Source: Hippasteria phrygiana (lineage: Eukaryota; Echinodermata; Asteroidea; Valvatida; Goniasteridae). From it: a stretch of 64,000 bases of DNA. The stretch lies in assembly GCA_037893225.1 (NCBI GenBank), contig JAZGUH010000207.1, positions 1,674,001 to 1,738,000 on the forward strand, written 5' to 3'. A program made the position numbers and the translations under genes. Each line of letters opens with the position of its first letter. Within the stretch, counting starts at the first letter, position 1. The notes beneath the pieces were generated by a model. That model did no database searches and was not told the origin of the DNA. It saw only the letters and a program-made list of their open reading frames with translations. Positions 1 to 11,279 of this stretch are shown here, piece by piece.

Positions 1-1458
1 CCTTGTTTAGAAATTAACTGAGAGCTTGTGATTCTGCTTGAATATGTGCAGTCTGCTAGTCTGCAGAGATAACTGTGTATGACATCATCAGTTTGACAGT
101 TCGTTCCTTTATCTGCAGCCTTACAAGTTTCACTGAATGTTACAAGTTTGTGGAAAGGGGTAGCCAGGGGTATTGTGTACAAATAGCTCCTGCCTTGAAA
201 CGATAGCATTAAAATATGTTCAAAAGGTTAATATAAAAGATGTTGGACTTTGAGCATTGAAAAAGTGAAGCCTGTTGATGATTGGATCCCAAAATATAGG
301 GTAAAATTGTTCAGGATCATATTCTCAGTAAAGCCTTTGAATGTATCATCACTTGATTTGTTCATTAGCCTACATTTGTACATGTATGCAATTTCTTAAA
401 TTAAGTGTTATACCAAGTGTTATAGAATCAAGCAAAAAAATTTGTCTTTATCCCTAACTCCCTCCATCATTTTTCCTCCAAGTAACCTAAATCCTACAAC
501 ATCCTCTTATGGGTACCATTGCATGAATCCTCCAAAATCCTCGAGGGTTTTTTGTAAGTACCCTACTGTAGTAACCTCAATCCTTGTGAAGATGGAATTT
601 ATATTAGAACTGATATGTTTTCTCTTTTGCCCTGTCCCGACGTAATATATGAAGCACTGTATACTCGGTGCTTTCCGAGAGCCTGTGTGAAAAAAAATCA
701 CAGGCTTACTCGGGCGGGTTTCGAACCCTGCTTACTAGTGCAGACGTCTTAACCACTCGACCACCGAGCTTGCCGGGGTTGGCTGGCCGATTGGAATCCA
801 ATGTAACAGCAGGTACCGCGTAATCAGTCAGAAGATGGAATGTTTGCGCCGGGGATGATGTAAATTAGAAAAAATATGTTTTCTCTTGTGCCCTGTCCCT
901 ACGTAATATATAAAGAACTGTATACTCGGTGCTTTCCGAGAGTGTGTGAAACATTTTTGTCATCCCCTTGATAGCTGGACTGTACTTGGTCTAATTGTCA
1001 TCTTATGGAGCCAAACTTACACAGAGACAGAAATACCAAGAATTTTCTGTGAGAGACTAAAAATTCACAGCAACTGCTAAATTAACCCTCCCCCTCTCCT
1101 CGGTGCCAAAATGGAGCCAACTACCCCACCTATCAAAACCCATCGAGTTTCACACAAGCTGTTGGAGAGGAAGGGCCTAGGTTTTTTGATAGGTTATGAT
1201 AGTTATAACAGTAAGAAGGTTAATAGGGTTAACTTTTGGGATGTTCATAGTGATCAAAGGCGCTGTTCATTTAGGTTTTGTATGAATCCCTTATGCCCTA
1301 TTTAAATATAAGACATTTATGGACAGTAAAGGATAGAGACATTTACATCACTCAGCTTACTTTACAATTAGCTCCATAATTGGGAGAAAAAATAACAGCT
1401 GACCTTACTCTTGTAAACAAAACACTGACTGTGTATGAATTATTAACAAGAACTTTAC
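1..1458. other. Non-coding stretch downstream of visible RAG1-like exons
   Basis: I see no exon here. The only structure is a SINE-like unit on the minus strand, listed separately, and two related copies of a roughly 63-bp segment at 629-692 and 889-951 that share the core TATACTCGGTGCTTTCCGAG. The segment may be the last part of an intron of the minus-strand gene that continues beyond the window edge. Confidence 0.5.
707..770 (-). repeat. tRNA-derived (Ser/Leu-like) SINE head
   Basis: The minus strand reads as a degenerate tRNA. It has an A-box-like stretch TGGTCGAGTGGTTAAGAC and a B box GGTTCGAAACC, with a good 3-bp D stem (GTC/GAC). The acceptor pairing (AGCTCGG with CCGAGTA) is imperfect, the anticodon arm is distorted, and the long variable arm expected of tRNA-Ser or tRNA-Leu is absent. 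The unit lies between the duplicated segments at 629-692 and 889-951. It is better read as the promoter head of a SINE than as a functional tRNA. Confidence 0.5.
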
Positions 1459-1800
1459 CAGTTGTTGTTGCTGCTGCATGAGTCCAGTTGTTGCAGAGAT
1501 GTAATCTTCCATATCTGTACTTTCCTCTTCAGATGTCAAGACAGTGTCGGTCAATTGCTCTTCCATCAGTTTAAATTCGTCATCTAAGGCTCTAGCCTGC
1601 TGTTCTAGGTGCCTGGCTTGCTTCAACACAGAGATGAGCATCTGATATCCAGAGCCAAGTATATGTATGTCTTCATTTTCTTGATCTCTTTGGGCAAACA
1701 ATGCTGCTACTTCCATGTCAAGGTCATGACATGCCCCTTCAAAGCTACAGAAATGCTTGAGGTACAACCCAAGACTGATGTGAAGTCCAGGAGGACATAC
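1459..1800 (-). CDS. Exon 5: continuation VCPPGLHISLG, coiled coil and Gln run
   Basis: The exon encodes 114 residues in phase 0, opening VCPPGLHISLGLYLKHF, followed by a long predicted helical region rich in Leu, Gln and Glu that ends in MQQQQQL at donor CTG|GTAAAG. Coding sense ends here within the window. Later exons, expected to include the remaining acidic catalytic residue, must lie beyond position 1. Confidence 0.75.
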
Positions 1801-4800
1801 CTTTAACAAAATACACAAAATGTACCGTTGTTAATTTTTACAATTCAATGAATACGAAAATAAGGCTTGCAAATATATAATCCGGCACAAAACTTGCCTG
1901 TGTCAATGGAACGGCAAACATTGGCTCATCAATCACATTGTTGAAGCATTTGGCCTTGGAGAGATGGGAACCATCAGCTTTAAACCTGCCCAGGTCATGG
2001 TTTAGGGTTTGTAGAGATCTCTGCAGTGGTGGTGATCTTTCAGTAGGAGCTAGTTGCATGCAATCCCTGGTGATGGTGCAGTACAAACAGCAATGTCGGC
2101 CTATTAACAAGTTCACAAATAACTAGTTTTATATTACAAAAACTTGAGTAGACAAGTACATGTATGTATGTCATAGTCACCTTACCATGTGATACACAAA
2201 ACACAGTATGACGTATAGTAGTTCCTTAGTTTTCCTCAATTGCCGGTTGGGGCGACACATGATGCTCGAAAAGAGTGGGTTCGGGCGACGCGGTCGAATA
2301 GGACGACACATAACTGTCGCCCCATTGAGAAAGTCGCCCATTTGTAGTGTTTTTTAGTAGGGTGTGTGGGGAAAGTGCTCTAAATGGGTGACTCGCGCGT
2401 CGCCCTTTTGGGGTTATTTCGGGCAGAGTCGTCCGTTTGCCGCATGCACAGGAATTATAATTACTGTTGTTCACCAATAATGGAAACACATGGAAAAGTG
2501 CCAAGGGCAGTAAGCAAAATGTAATTAATATGGGTTAGATTGTTGTCTTGGCTACATCCCTACAAATATCTAGGGCAATGGGCCAAAGATACCAATGTAT
2601 GCCGAGGAGCAGATGATGCACAGGACGTGTGGTCCAATCAGCATCAGAATAAATAAGAAATCTAAGTATTAAGCATACTCGATTCAAGTTCTGTGTAACT
2701 GGTGTAAGACACCGTTTCTAAACATATTTGTGTAGTATTTCCTCCACTCATAAACTCAAGCCTACAATGTATGTTCTTTTTGCTATGATATCAAAAACAA
2801 AGTGCAACAAATGTTCTCCAATCAAATGGGTTTTTAGCCTTGTGTTAATCCTCAGTTTCCTTGGCATTAAAAAAAATCAAGAATATATCTTGATTGTCTC
2901 TACATGTACAAATGTACATACAATCCAGAGAGAAGAATTTTCATTTGTTTTTATTCGCAAGGAAGCTGAGGATTAACACTTGGCTAAAAACCTAGGCAAA
3001 TTTGAAGTTAACAATGGTGCCCAGCTCTTGCAAACATACTCTGAGGAAAAAGCAAATCGCCTGACAGAGAAACTCACACCTGCAGCTGGATTTGAACCTG
3101 TAACCTAATTAAGAGTCAAATATTAAGAACATACATGTATTATTACAAATCATACTATCTATTCAATTACCATTTGCTCCAGTAATCCCATACACTCTGC
3201 AAAGATACTCATAGTCACCAAACATGAAAAGCCTTATGCTACAGCTTTGCCACAAGCTTGACTGGAGTTCAGGAACTTCCAGGCGGAAGCGTTGTAATCC
3301 AGTTTTGAGGTTGTCTCTTGTGTCGTCTGCTGCAAACATACTGGTGACTATGGTATGCCGTAGGGAATTTGGATGCTGCACATTTGCGATTTGTATCATT
3401 TGCTTGAACGTCCCACCTCCCTTATCACCTCCAATTTTTACCCAAATCTCATCAGGTGGAATATTTCCCTCATGCCAGGTCAGTTGCTGATACCTGTAAA
3501 ACAAATAAATTATGCCAAATATTTTAAATAAAGTTTTATTCAATGATTCGTCAAACAATCCACAAGGGAAACTGACTAGGTAAATTTACCTAGTCAGTTT
3601 CCCTTGTGGATTGTTTGACGAATTATAAGTTAAAACGTCGTATCCTCATTTAGTGATCCCCACAATGTCGCTTTCCAGGTTGTATCGTAAAATTGGGTGT
3701 GATCCCTGGCTATACGGCATTCTGGGTTTATGACTTCTGACTAGCGCCCACCCGAACAAAGATACTGACAATTTAGGAGACCACCAACATAGGGCAAGAT
3801 AGCTCAGTAGACCGATCCAGATTCGACCATAAGCCCCGCCCACCTTAGCAACGGCATGGCGACGCCATTACCTCGGTCAAGCTTTTACTTTGAAGTACAC
3901 AAACATTACGTGTAACGCACGGCGACCCGGACAAATACATCGACGACGACGACGCGACTTGGTGTAGTCTGCCAAAGGCAGTGGATTTAAATTCTTTAGG
4001 CGGGGACAAAATTAGCAAGCGGGCGAAAGTTTATATTTTAAGGAGGGGTACGTACATGTACATAAAGTCATTTGTGAAGTCATTAAGGATGGTCAAGTTG
4101 CTGTTGTGGGGAAATGTTATCGAAGCATGAGGAAGAGAGACCCGCCACATTGTGTTTCGGAAAGGACGGGCTCGTTGCAGAAAGTAGATGTACATGTAGC
4201 TGTGTTGCTGGGTAAGTTAGTATTGGAATAAAATATATCGCGGATGTCACGACGCAATTGAATTATACCATAGTCTAACATTAAAGAAGACTCTTAACCA
4301 GTACTCTCGAGGCTCGACACAGAACAGGTCTAGCTACAACCAGCAAAAGGGCACCAGGTCAAAGTTATGATAAAGTTTTCTTATAAATAGTTCTTTTATT
4401 TCCTGTTCATATATTAAATCGATGACAATTACATGTAGGGGCCTATACACTTTCCATCTCCTATTCATGTACAGAAAATTAAACATGTTAACTGCGAATC
4501 CTACCTCAGAGCATACGTATTTGTCCTTCTTGACATTCAGATCGGAATGCGGCCGGCCACACACTTTAATCCATCTCAAACATTTTTCCAAATTTGTTTT
4601 CGGTTTTGGAAACGGGAAGAAAACGATGTCCTGATCCGAGTACCGGTTGTCTGATTTACACATATGCCATGACAGCATATTTTTACCATTTCTTAAACTA
4701 CCCCATTAAATGAAAAACACCTACACTGTAGGCTACAGTCGCACTTTTAAAAAATACGGTGCCCGGTAAACACATTTGTTTGTGTACACTTTTCACAGCG

Positions 4801-7800
4801 CATGTGACCAAAGTTTGACCGAGCTTGACCGAGCTAATGGCGGACCACGCCTGTAGCAACTGTTGCTAACCAAAAGTCGTAATCCTATTGGTCAATGCGA
4901 GCTGTTTGATTGACAGGCCGGATCGGTCCGTTGGTAGAGCGCCGGTACGGTAACCCGGAGGGCGCAGCTTCGAATCCCGCTCCTGCCAACTTTCAAAATT
5001 TATTCAAAGATGTTTTTGTGCCTTTTAAAAATACGTTGACCTTTTCTTACTTTTGATATTCATCCAGTTGTTGTTTGACCTTGCAGACAAGTGACTTCAC
5101 TCCCACATAGGGAGCCTGCTTAATGATAATTCCTCCATTGACTGCATCAGGAAATGAAAATAACAGACTGTCAGTGATAAGGTTGTCAGCGATGACATCT
5201 TTGCGCTGACTACGCAAGGCATGTTCACATTCTGTGAAGACATTGTAACCCTTTAACCATTTCTTCAGTAACCTGATGCGTGTCCAAGATATTCCAAGAT
5301 GTGTCTTGACGGCAAGGAGCTTCATGGCTGGAATCCTGACAGTGTTAAGCTTTAAGTCCTTCAAGATGTCCGTCAGCTCATTTCGCAAGCTGGAAAGCTT
5401 CAGCTCATCCTGTTGCTGCAGCTCTTTCTCGTCCATACTCAGAAGACCACGGATCTTATCAAGAAGTTTAGAGCGATTCCGAATTGAGTAGGCGGAAGCA
5501 ACCTCACTACTTTTCCGAGGTTGAGGAATGCATACTGTTATCAGAGGCTGTTTCATGAGAAAAAAAAAAGATTAATTTTATTAATGAAAAATACATTCAT
5601 TTCATATTCTTTAAAAAGGTGTGAAAATGTTTTCCCCATTTTGGGAAAAAAAATTCACATTTTGTGAAATGAAAATGAATTCCCTGGTAAGAGAAAAAGT
5701 GTGAAGAGAAATTCCCATTTTGAGGTTAACTTTCAATTGCAATGTACATGTACTGTAACTCCCCTAGTTCCTTTCCAACCATGCCAACACGACCAATCCC
5801 CTGGATAGATATTAATCCGACCCATCCTCTGATGTTAACACTACTACCAATGGCACTACAGCCTGCAATCACCCTCACTTGCATAATCCCCCAGATTGAC
5901 CGTCTCAAAGGCAGGCATGTACATGTGTACTACACACCAGAGTTGTAATCAAGTCAATCACAAGTCAGATCAAAAGGCAGATCACAAGTCAATCATAAGT
6001 CAGCTCACAAGCTACATGGGATGAACAAAGAAATGCTTTCGTTATATAGTTAGTTTGTTTGAATAGCTTGTTACGTGACGTGTGACGTGTGACGTGTGAC
6101 GTGTGACGTGTGACGTGTGACGTGCGACGTGTGACGTGTGACGTGTGACGTGACACGTGACGTGACACGTGACACGTGATGTGTGACGTGACGCGACGTG
6201 ACGCGTGACGTGCGACGTGCGACTTGACGCGTGACGTGACTTGTGAAGTGACTTGATTACAACTCTGCTACACACCAACCAACTCTGGGTATTTTATCTC
6301 CTGCCAATGATGCTGTCTCCACTACTTGGTAAAACAAAGAGTCGATTGGCCGAACACCTTTGAAATGTCCGACTTTCTCCCTAGACACCCTGTGGTGCAC
6401 CATTTCTCCAAGCCAGTGCTCAAATGCAATGACATATATATATGAGTGTGTCCTGACCATGAAAATGTCCAGCGTTCAACGTTTGGAGACAGAACAGCAC
6501 ATTATCTACGAACTCGGAACACTCATGCCAGGCAGTTTGAATGTGGAATTTTCTGCATTCAAACCACCAGTTGAACTATTTGCTGTACATTGTAATGAAG
6601 GCTGAATAGGGTTGAAAACTCAGCACCAAATTTTCCAGTAAACACTGCATTTACTTATTTTCATTGCTACCCGTAAAGTTTCAGGAAAATTCCACGACAC
6701 AATGACTCGATGACCCCAACAATTTGAAAAGCATAATTTGTTTGTACGTGCCGGGTTGTGTCTTTACGAGAGCTGCATGTCAACCCTTACATGTATAATA
6801 GGATTTCGGGTTCCACCAAAGTTCAGAAATTTTGGTTCAAGTACATGTACATGTACATGTACATGTATCTCATTCGGCAGCAAATTGAAACTTCAAAGGG
6901 ATTTGTCATGGGCATTTCCAGGATAGCAAGAAGTTTCTATTTTTTATTTTTACCTGTCTACTTTAAGCTAGCATTTGCAAAAGGTTCTTTGTTGGTGATT
7001 TGTTGACAGTTTCTAATTTAATAAAAAAAAATTTAAAAAGTCTGATCTTGATCTGTTTACTATTAAACGTTACATTTATGGGCCAATGTCATGTTAATTC
7101 CAATTGCTTCATTGTATAGCCTTTATCTAAGGTATGTACAGTTGATGAGCAGGACAAATGAACCACTGGCCAATCCCGCAATGAGCTACAATGTACATTG
7201 TATGCACATTGAAGAAAAAAGTGATTTTGATCTAAAGAATACAATTAGACTGCCTAGAAAAGATGTACAATGTAGTTTAATACAAACCCACCCGACCACC
7301 AGTCTTGTACCTGACCAATAAGCCATCTGCCGACTGGGCCAACTTGGTCTTCAAGATATGTGTGCCAAGTTCTTCCATCTGGGAGGTCACAGGAGCACAC
7401 AGCGGACGCTGTAAGATGCAAACTACATCACCTAGTGGTTTGGATGTTGATGCATATGCATGATCATGTACCGGTATATAGGCAGTAGACTGATCCACAT
7501 GTAAATCTGCAGGTGGGATGTTACTACAAACATGTGATTTTGTGTCCCCTAAAGTAACAAGTATATTGCATAAAGTGCACTGCATCGCTAATGTCAAAAA
7601 TGAAGAGGTAAAGTACTCCCTTGGAGAAGTGACACTCTTGTAGTTCACAGGAGCTTGGCAGGTAGGACAAGGAACAGCTGATACACCGACACTTTGGAAG
7701 TGTACAATCAAGCATGTACAGCAAAATAAATGCATACATGGCGTCTCAAGGGCATTGTCAAGAAACTGATTGCAGAGTCTGCATAGTACATGGGCTGTAC

Positions 7801-8221
7801 TTGACAATGGTGCAAACTGTTGAATCTTATCCTTGTCAATTGAAGGTGAAGGAGGAAGACTGTTGAAATGATCTGAATATGCTGGAGGTGCTCTGGGCCG
7901 GCCAGTCCGAGTCTGACACTTCTTTTTCCGACCAGGTTTTGACTGTTGGTTGAATTTTGTACAGACAAAGCAATTGCCTGTCCTATGGTGCTTCGGCCAA
8001 TCTGGAGCATTGTGGATTTTTGAATGAAACAGTTGACAGTAGCACAAGTGGCACATATGCGGGGGGTGAATGTTTACTTCATCTTCAAAGACATTCACCT
8101 GAAATGTCTTCGAAATTTTCAAGGCGTGATCACTACATTTCTTTGGACAACTGGCGGTTGTTGTGCATCTTCCACCACACAATCTACACAACCTTTCAAG
8201 AAATGTTGCATGCTGATCCAT
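1459..8221 (-). CDS. RAG1-N-domain / Chapaev-like transposase gene, 5 exons, 3' partial
   Basis: Five minus-strand exons (8221-7292, 5547-5051, 3493-3171, 2100-1898, 1800-1459) join with matching phases (0, 2/1, 1/2, 0, 0) into 765 codons without a stop. Residues 1-230 look like the zinc-binding region of RAG1: N-terminal Cys/His clusters, a basic patch, a C3HC4 RING and a following C2H2-like finger. Exons 2-5 resemble the large protein found in invertebrate N-RAG-TP/Chapaev-type elements, with motifs KIGGDKGGG and RLFMFGDYEYLC followed by GRHCCLYC. The first motif's Asp is a candidate catalytic residue by analogy with RAG1 and Chapaev DDE enzymes. The C-terminus lies beyond position 1. It could be an active transposon, a relic, or a domesticated gene. 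The absence of internal stops and the clean splice sites argue that it is recent or maintained. Confidence 0.8.
1898..2100 (-). CDS. Exon 4: Cys-rich segment with GC-AG intron donor
   Basis: Read after exon 3 it completes GITGANG|RHCCLYCTITRDC, a zinc-ligand-like cluster typical of this protein family. The exon ends ACACAG|GCAAGT, the consensus of a GC-AG intron. The next exon begins in the same frame after TTTTGTTAAAG, so a GC donor explains the junction better than any nearby GT. Confidence 0.78.
3171..3493 (-). CDS. Exon 3: transposase core start with GGDKGGG motif
   Basis: The exon runs from acceptor TTTTACAG|GTATCAG to donor AAATG|GTAATT. Its phase fits exon 2 (2+1) and exon 4 (1+2). 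It encodes EIWVKIGGDKGGGTFKQM, then a beta-rich stretch, then IRLFMFGDYEYLCRVYGITG. In RAG1/Chapaev-type DDE enzymes a comparable acidic residue in a strand-turn context is the first catalytic Asp. I infer D of GGDKGG is that residue. The GDY Asp is a candidate for another catalytic or structural role. Confidence 0.8.
3546..3623. repeat. 78-bp perfect palindrome in intron 2
   Basis: Two 39-bp arms meet without a spacer at 3584/3585 and match perfectly, with the centre reading GGTAAATTTACC. It begins 53 bases upstream (in the sense of the minus-strand gene) of exon 3. A miniature fold-back insertion is possible, as is an assembly artefact, because perfect spacerless palindromes are unstable in cloning. 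Confidence 0.9.
4505..4678 (-). CDS. THAP-domain exon, isolated
   Basis: From the start at 4678 (MLSWHMCKSDNRY) the exon reads through FFPFPKPKTNLEKCLRWIKV and ends YVCSE at a good donor GAG|GTAGGA, phase 0. The pattern Cys, FPF-P, C-RWI--CGR, VCSE is that of a THAP zinc finger, with the final His expected at the start of the next exon. THAP domains are DNA-binding modules of P-element-like and many other transposases and of host regulators. The exon lies inside intron 2 of the RAG1-like gene on the same strand. Its phase does not fit exon 3, and I found no His-Phe acceptor downstream. It is probably a fragment of another element or gene. Confidence 0.65.
4916..4988 (+). tRNA. tRNA-Thr(GGT)-like sequence, probably degenerate
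   Basis: A 73-nt sequence folds as a tRNA. The acceptor GGCCGGA/TCCTGCC pairs 6 of 7. The D loop is CGTTGGTA with 3' stem GAGC, the anticodon stem is CCGGT/CCCGG, and the loop is ACGGTAA, so the anticodon would be GGT. The T loop is TTCGAAT. Two mismatches in the T stem and C instead of U at position 33 argue for a pseudogene or SINE head. Low-copy functional use cannot be excluded from sequence alone. Confidence 0.55.
5051..5547 (-). CDS. Exon 2: linker region of RAG1-like/Chapaev-like protein
   Basis: It starts after acceptor TCTCATGAAACAG and ends at donor AAA|GTAAGA (phase 2), adding 165 codons plus two bases. Joined to exon 1 it reads KTGGR|PLITVCIPQPRKSS, which matches the way these transposase-like proteins continue as far as I recall them. 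The product is basic at first (KSSEVASAYSIRNRSK), then contains an acidic/Gln helical segment (residues about 28-50 of the exon) that could form a short coiled coil. No catalytic motif is visible in it. Confidence 0.75.
5938..6267. mobile_element. hAT-type MITE with 8-bp target duplication
   Basis: Terminal inverted repeats CAGAGTTGTAATCAAGTCA (left) and its complement (right) enclose 330 bp and are flanked by the direct repeat CTACACAC (5930-5937 and 6268-6275). An 8-bp duplication with ends starting CAG fits the hAT superfamily. The interior consists mostly of a GTGACGT minisatellite, so it encodes nothing. It sits in intron 1 of the RAG1-like gene. Confidence 0.82.
6070..6240. repeat. GTGACGT minisatellite inside the hAT MITE
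   Basis: About 170 bp made of repeats of the heptamer GTGACGT, with degenerate copies (GTGCGACGT, ACACGTGACGT) toward the right end. Each unit contains the TGACGT half-site of a CRE. Confidence 0.85.
7292..8221 (-). CDS. Exon 1: RAG1-like N-terminal zinc finger and RING region
   Basis: This exon encodes 310 residues from ATG 8221 to donor CGG|GTGGGT. Visible zinc ligands include C12/C15, C57/C60, C84/C87, a RING with C147/C150, C162, H164, C167/C170 and C185/C188, and C215/C218 with H230. The spacing follows the RAG1 order of N-terminal fingers, RING, then ZFA. A basic stretch KPGRKKK (residues 95-101) may direct nuclear import. A second in-frame donor at 7311 (CAG|GTACAAG) gives the wrong phase for exon 2. 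The frame stays open upstream to an acceptor-like TCATCAG at 8243, so a 5' untranslated or short coding exon may precede it. Confidence 0.82.
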
Positions 8222-8242
8222 TGGTGACTTACACAGGATAAC

Positions 8243-11200
8243 CTGATGAGGAGCAAAACAAAATTTACTGTCAAGTGTTATGTATGCAGGTGTCTAATTC
8301 AATATGTTTTTCATGAGCGTGTCAAACCTTGCCATTCCTTGCCATTCCTTATTGGAATTTGGTGATTTTTAAAACCTTAACAGCAACTGGAAAACACAAG
8401 TTTTGTTTTAAGAAATGCCATGGGTAATGGCATTTTTTATGCTCTGATAATGGAGAAATGTAAGGCAGTACATACATGTAAATGTAAGAAAACGTGATGA
8501 ATTGAAGGATTTACACAAAGAATGACGTAAAAATACAGCAAATATTGTGTTCCTGTGCACAATATAAGTATTTTTGTAACCCACATATTTATTACGAACT
8601 AATTAAAAGAATTATAATTAAGTTCGCTGTAATACAAGAAACTTTTAAGTTACAAATGTACATGTATCTTTCTAAAAAGCGTAATGAAAAAAGCAAAAAG
8701 TTGACGATTTAAACATTTTTTTCTATTTAAATTGCAATTTCAATTCATTGAATAACACAACATTGATATTCTGTCAACTGCAAGAGATGTGCAGTCCAAT
8801 CACCATGAGATATAGAAAGAGCGTGACTTACATTGTGTACAGGTACATGTGTACATATACACTGTTTCCATTAACCATGACTGCTCATATGCTTATTTAA
8901 CTTCTGCTCATCAGGCCTTAATCCTTCAGCTCCCAAAGTAAACAGCTTCACTGTTGCCAACTGTAAAGCCACACATGTGTGCCTGCTCATTTTCTCCTAC
9001 TGTACCACACATGTTCAGGTATACTTTACAATGCATACGTACATTTGTACATGTACATGCACAGGAAAGTATGGCAAAGGATCGATCCCATCCAAGACAC
9101 AGCACCCAATCCCCTGGCTGAGGCTGGGCACATCAGAATGAATTCAAACAGAAAGTTCAGAAATGTGCATGTGCCTTCAGTACACTACACTGTACATGTG
9201 TATGTATTATGCCCTGCTACACAATGTTCATTTCATACATAGGATGTGTACATATATACATACGTACGCGAGTACCCCAATTTCTGTTACATTGTACTCG
9301 TTGCTTTTTCAACTACATGTATTTGATTACTCATACCAGCCTGAGTACTAATAAGTACTCGCCAGTAGTGATTTGTTTGCGAGTACCGATTAAGTTACGG
9401 AACAATGAGTAATGACTTCTACTATAACGCTTTCAATGACACACCTGTTTTTCTTCCTTGGAACCAGGGTCCTGTAATCGACACTCGACAGTTACATGTA
9501 TGTCACTTAATCCTGTTCATTGCTCAACCACTGACCACCATGGTTCAACAAACTAAGGCCTTTGAGGGAGCCATACGATTGTAAATTATGCAGCCAGAAT
9601 CGCTAACTGCAAATCGAATGGCCAGCTGTGCGTGTCGGAGTTACCGCATGCAATGCGTCTTCTGTCCGATAAACCACTTGAGCATTTAGTCTGTGGGTTG
9701 GGTTGGGTTCGGCTGGGATCGTAAATTAATTCACTGTACATGCTGTACTTGTTAATTATAAAGAGTCTCATAAAAGTAGTTAAAACATCCAGTGCTTTTT
9801 CTTGCCATGATAATGTATGATTGCTTGTGTTTCCTAAGAATACCCATTACCCAAAGCCAAAAAATGTACGTAATGTTGATAATAAATTCGCAATGAGCGC
9901 TCAGAGTAAATTTTCCCACTTTGTAGATTTACGATCTATGTCCGGTTTCTAGTTCTTAGGATAATACATTTTTTAAACGTTAGCTCCTGTTAAGTTATGA
10001 ATATCTTCGGGAGTTTTCTAAATGACATCAGGGTCTGCCTTCCTTTATTGCAGATTTGTTCCCTATTGTTCTCAGCTGATCAGAGCACATGTTTGCCAAA
10101 CACATGTTCGCCGCCCCGCTGCTGTTTGCCAATCATAGATTATATTAGCAGTCTGCAAACTGCATCTGCTATAGCTACATGTATTTGCATAAAATTAAAT
10201 ATGCATTAGGCATTTCAAAAACCAATATTTCAATGATTAACCATTAACTTGTCATATACATGTAATCTGTTTTTGGAGAATGTGGTTGCTGAGAAAACGT
10301 TATTTGAAATGATTTAAAACGATTTTGAAATGATTTCTTCAAAGTTTGGTGGTAAAAGGAATTTGTATCTTGAATTTTTATCTTCAACACTGTGATTAGA
10401 AAGTCCACTGTTTTGAAGACATCAAGAAGCCTCGAGCAAATTTTAACTTTGATTCCTTTGCAAAGTTATTAGGGTCGGAGTCACCATTCATGGCTGACGC
10501 CACCCGTCGTGTTTAGGGTTCACGCCATATTTTAATACGTCCCCTGCAATCAAGGAATCACTCCCTGTGCCTTAATAATGTGCCATAAATCATTTTCCAA
10601 GTTTCCGATGAAAAAAAGAAACCTGACGAGCACCATCATTAAATTTAATAAAACGTATCAAACATACCTTACAGAACGTGTGGCCAGTAGAAGCAAAAAG
10701 TGCCTTTTGGTCCTAAAAACTACATGTAATGGCATTATTTGCAGCAATTTAAGTCTTGACATTCCAGTTGCATGCACATGTACAATGTAGTTTTAACTGC
10801 TTCATTGTTAGACTTCCAGCAGTGACAGTCTTGTTCACTTCAGAGTTTTACAAACAGAAAAAAGCTATAAATTTGATGGTGCCACAGGATTATTTATCAT
10901 TATCACTTGACATCACAGGTGTTTGTAGCAAATTGTATACAGTGCAATTTGTACATTCTGTAGGCATATCATTCTGATGAATATGTTGGCCTTTTTCACA
11001 ATCAAACTTGAATCACAGTATACACCTTTCAAAAAGTAAACTTCTGTGAGACAATCAGTGAGCCTCATCGATCAGTTTAGCTTAGCATACATGTACATGA
11101 GTACGACCAATGTTTTGGTTTGCTCAGTGAGTTATTGGCTGTTTTATTTGCCATGATAGACCATAGTAATCTTTTCTATTGGCTAAATCTACTGGCTGGA

Positions 11201-11279
11201 AAACAAAGTTGTCTTCTCTGGTTCTACCGCATTTACTATAATATGTGCACTATACCGCTTCAAAGAGCTTGCAGTTGCA
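8243..11279. other. Intergenic or intronic DNA, no gene seen
   Basis: Both strands were read for adenosine deaminase exons (expected to follow the exon at 13004) and nothing convincing was found. The stretch holds ACATGT-rich simple sequence (for example 9043-9062) and no recognisable element with clear ends. Confidence 0.5.

Noticed and set aside
3190..3490. Plus-strand frame MKSLMLQLCHKLDWSS
   Set aside because: It is the shadow of exon 3 of the minus-strand RAG1-like gene.
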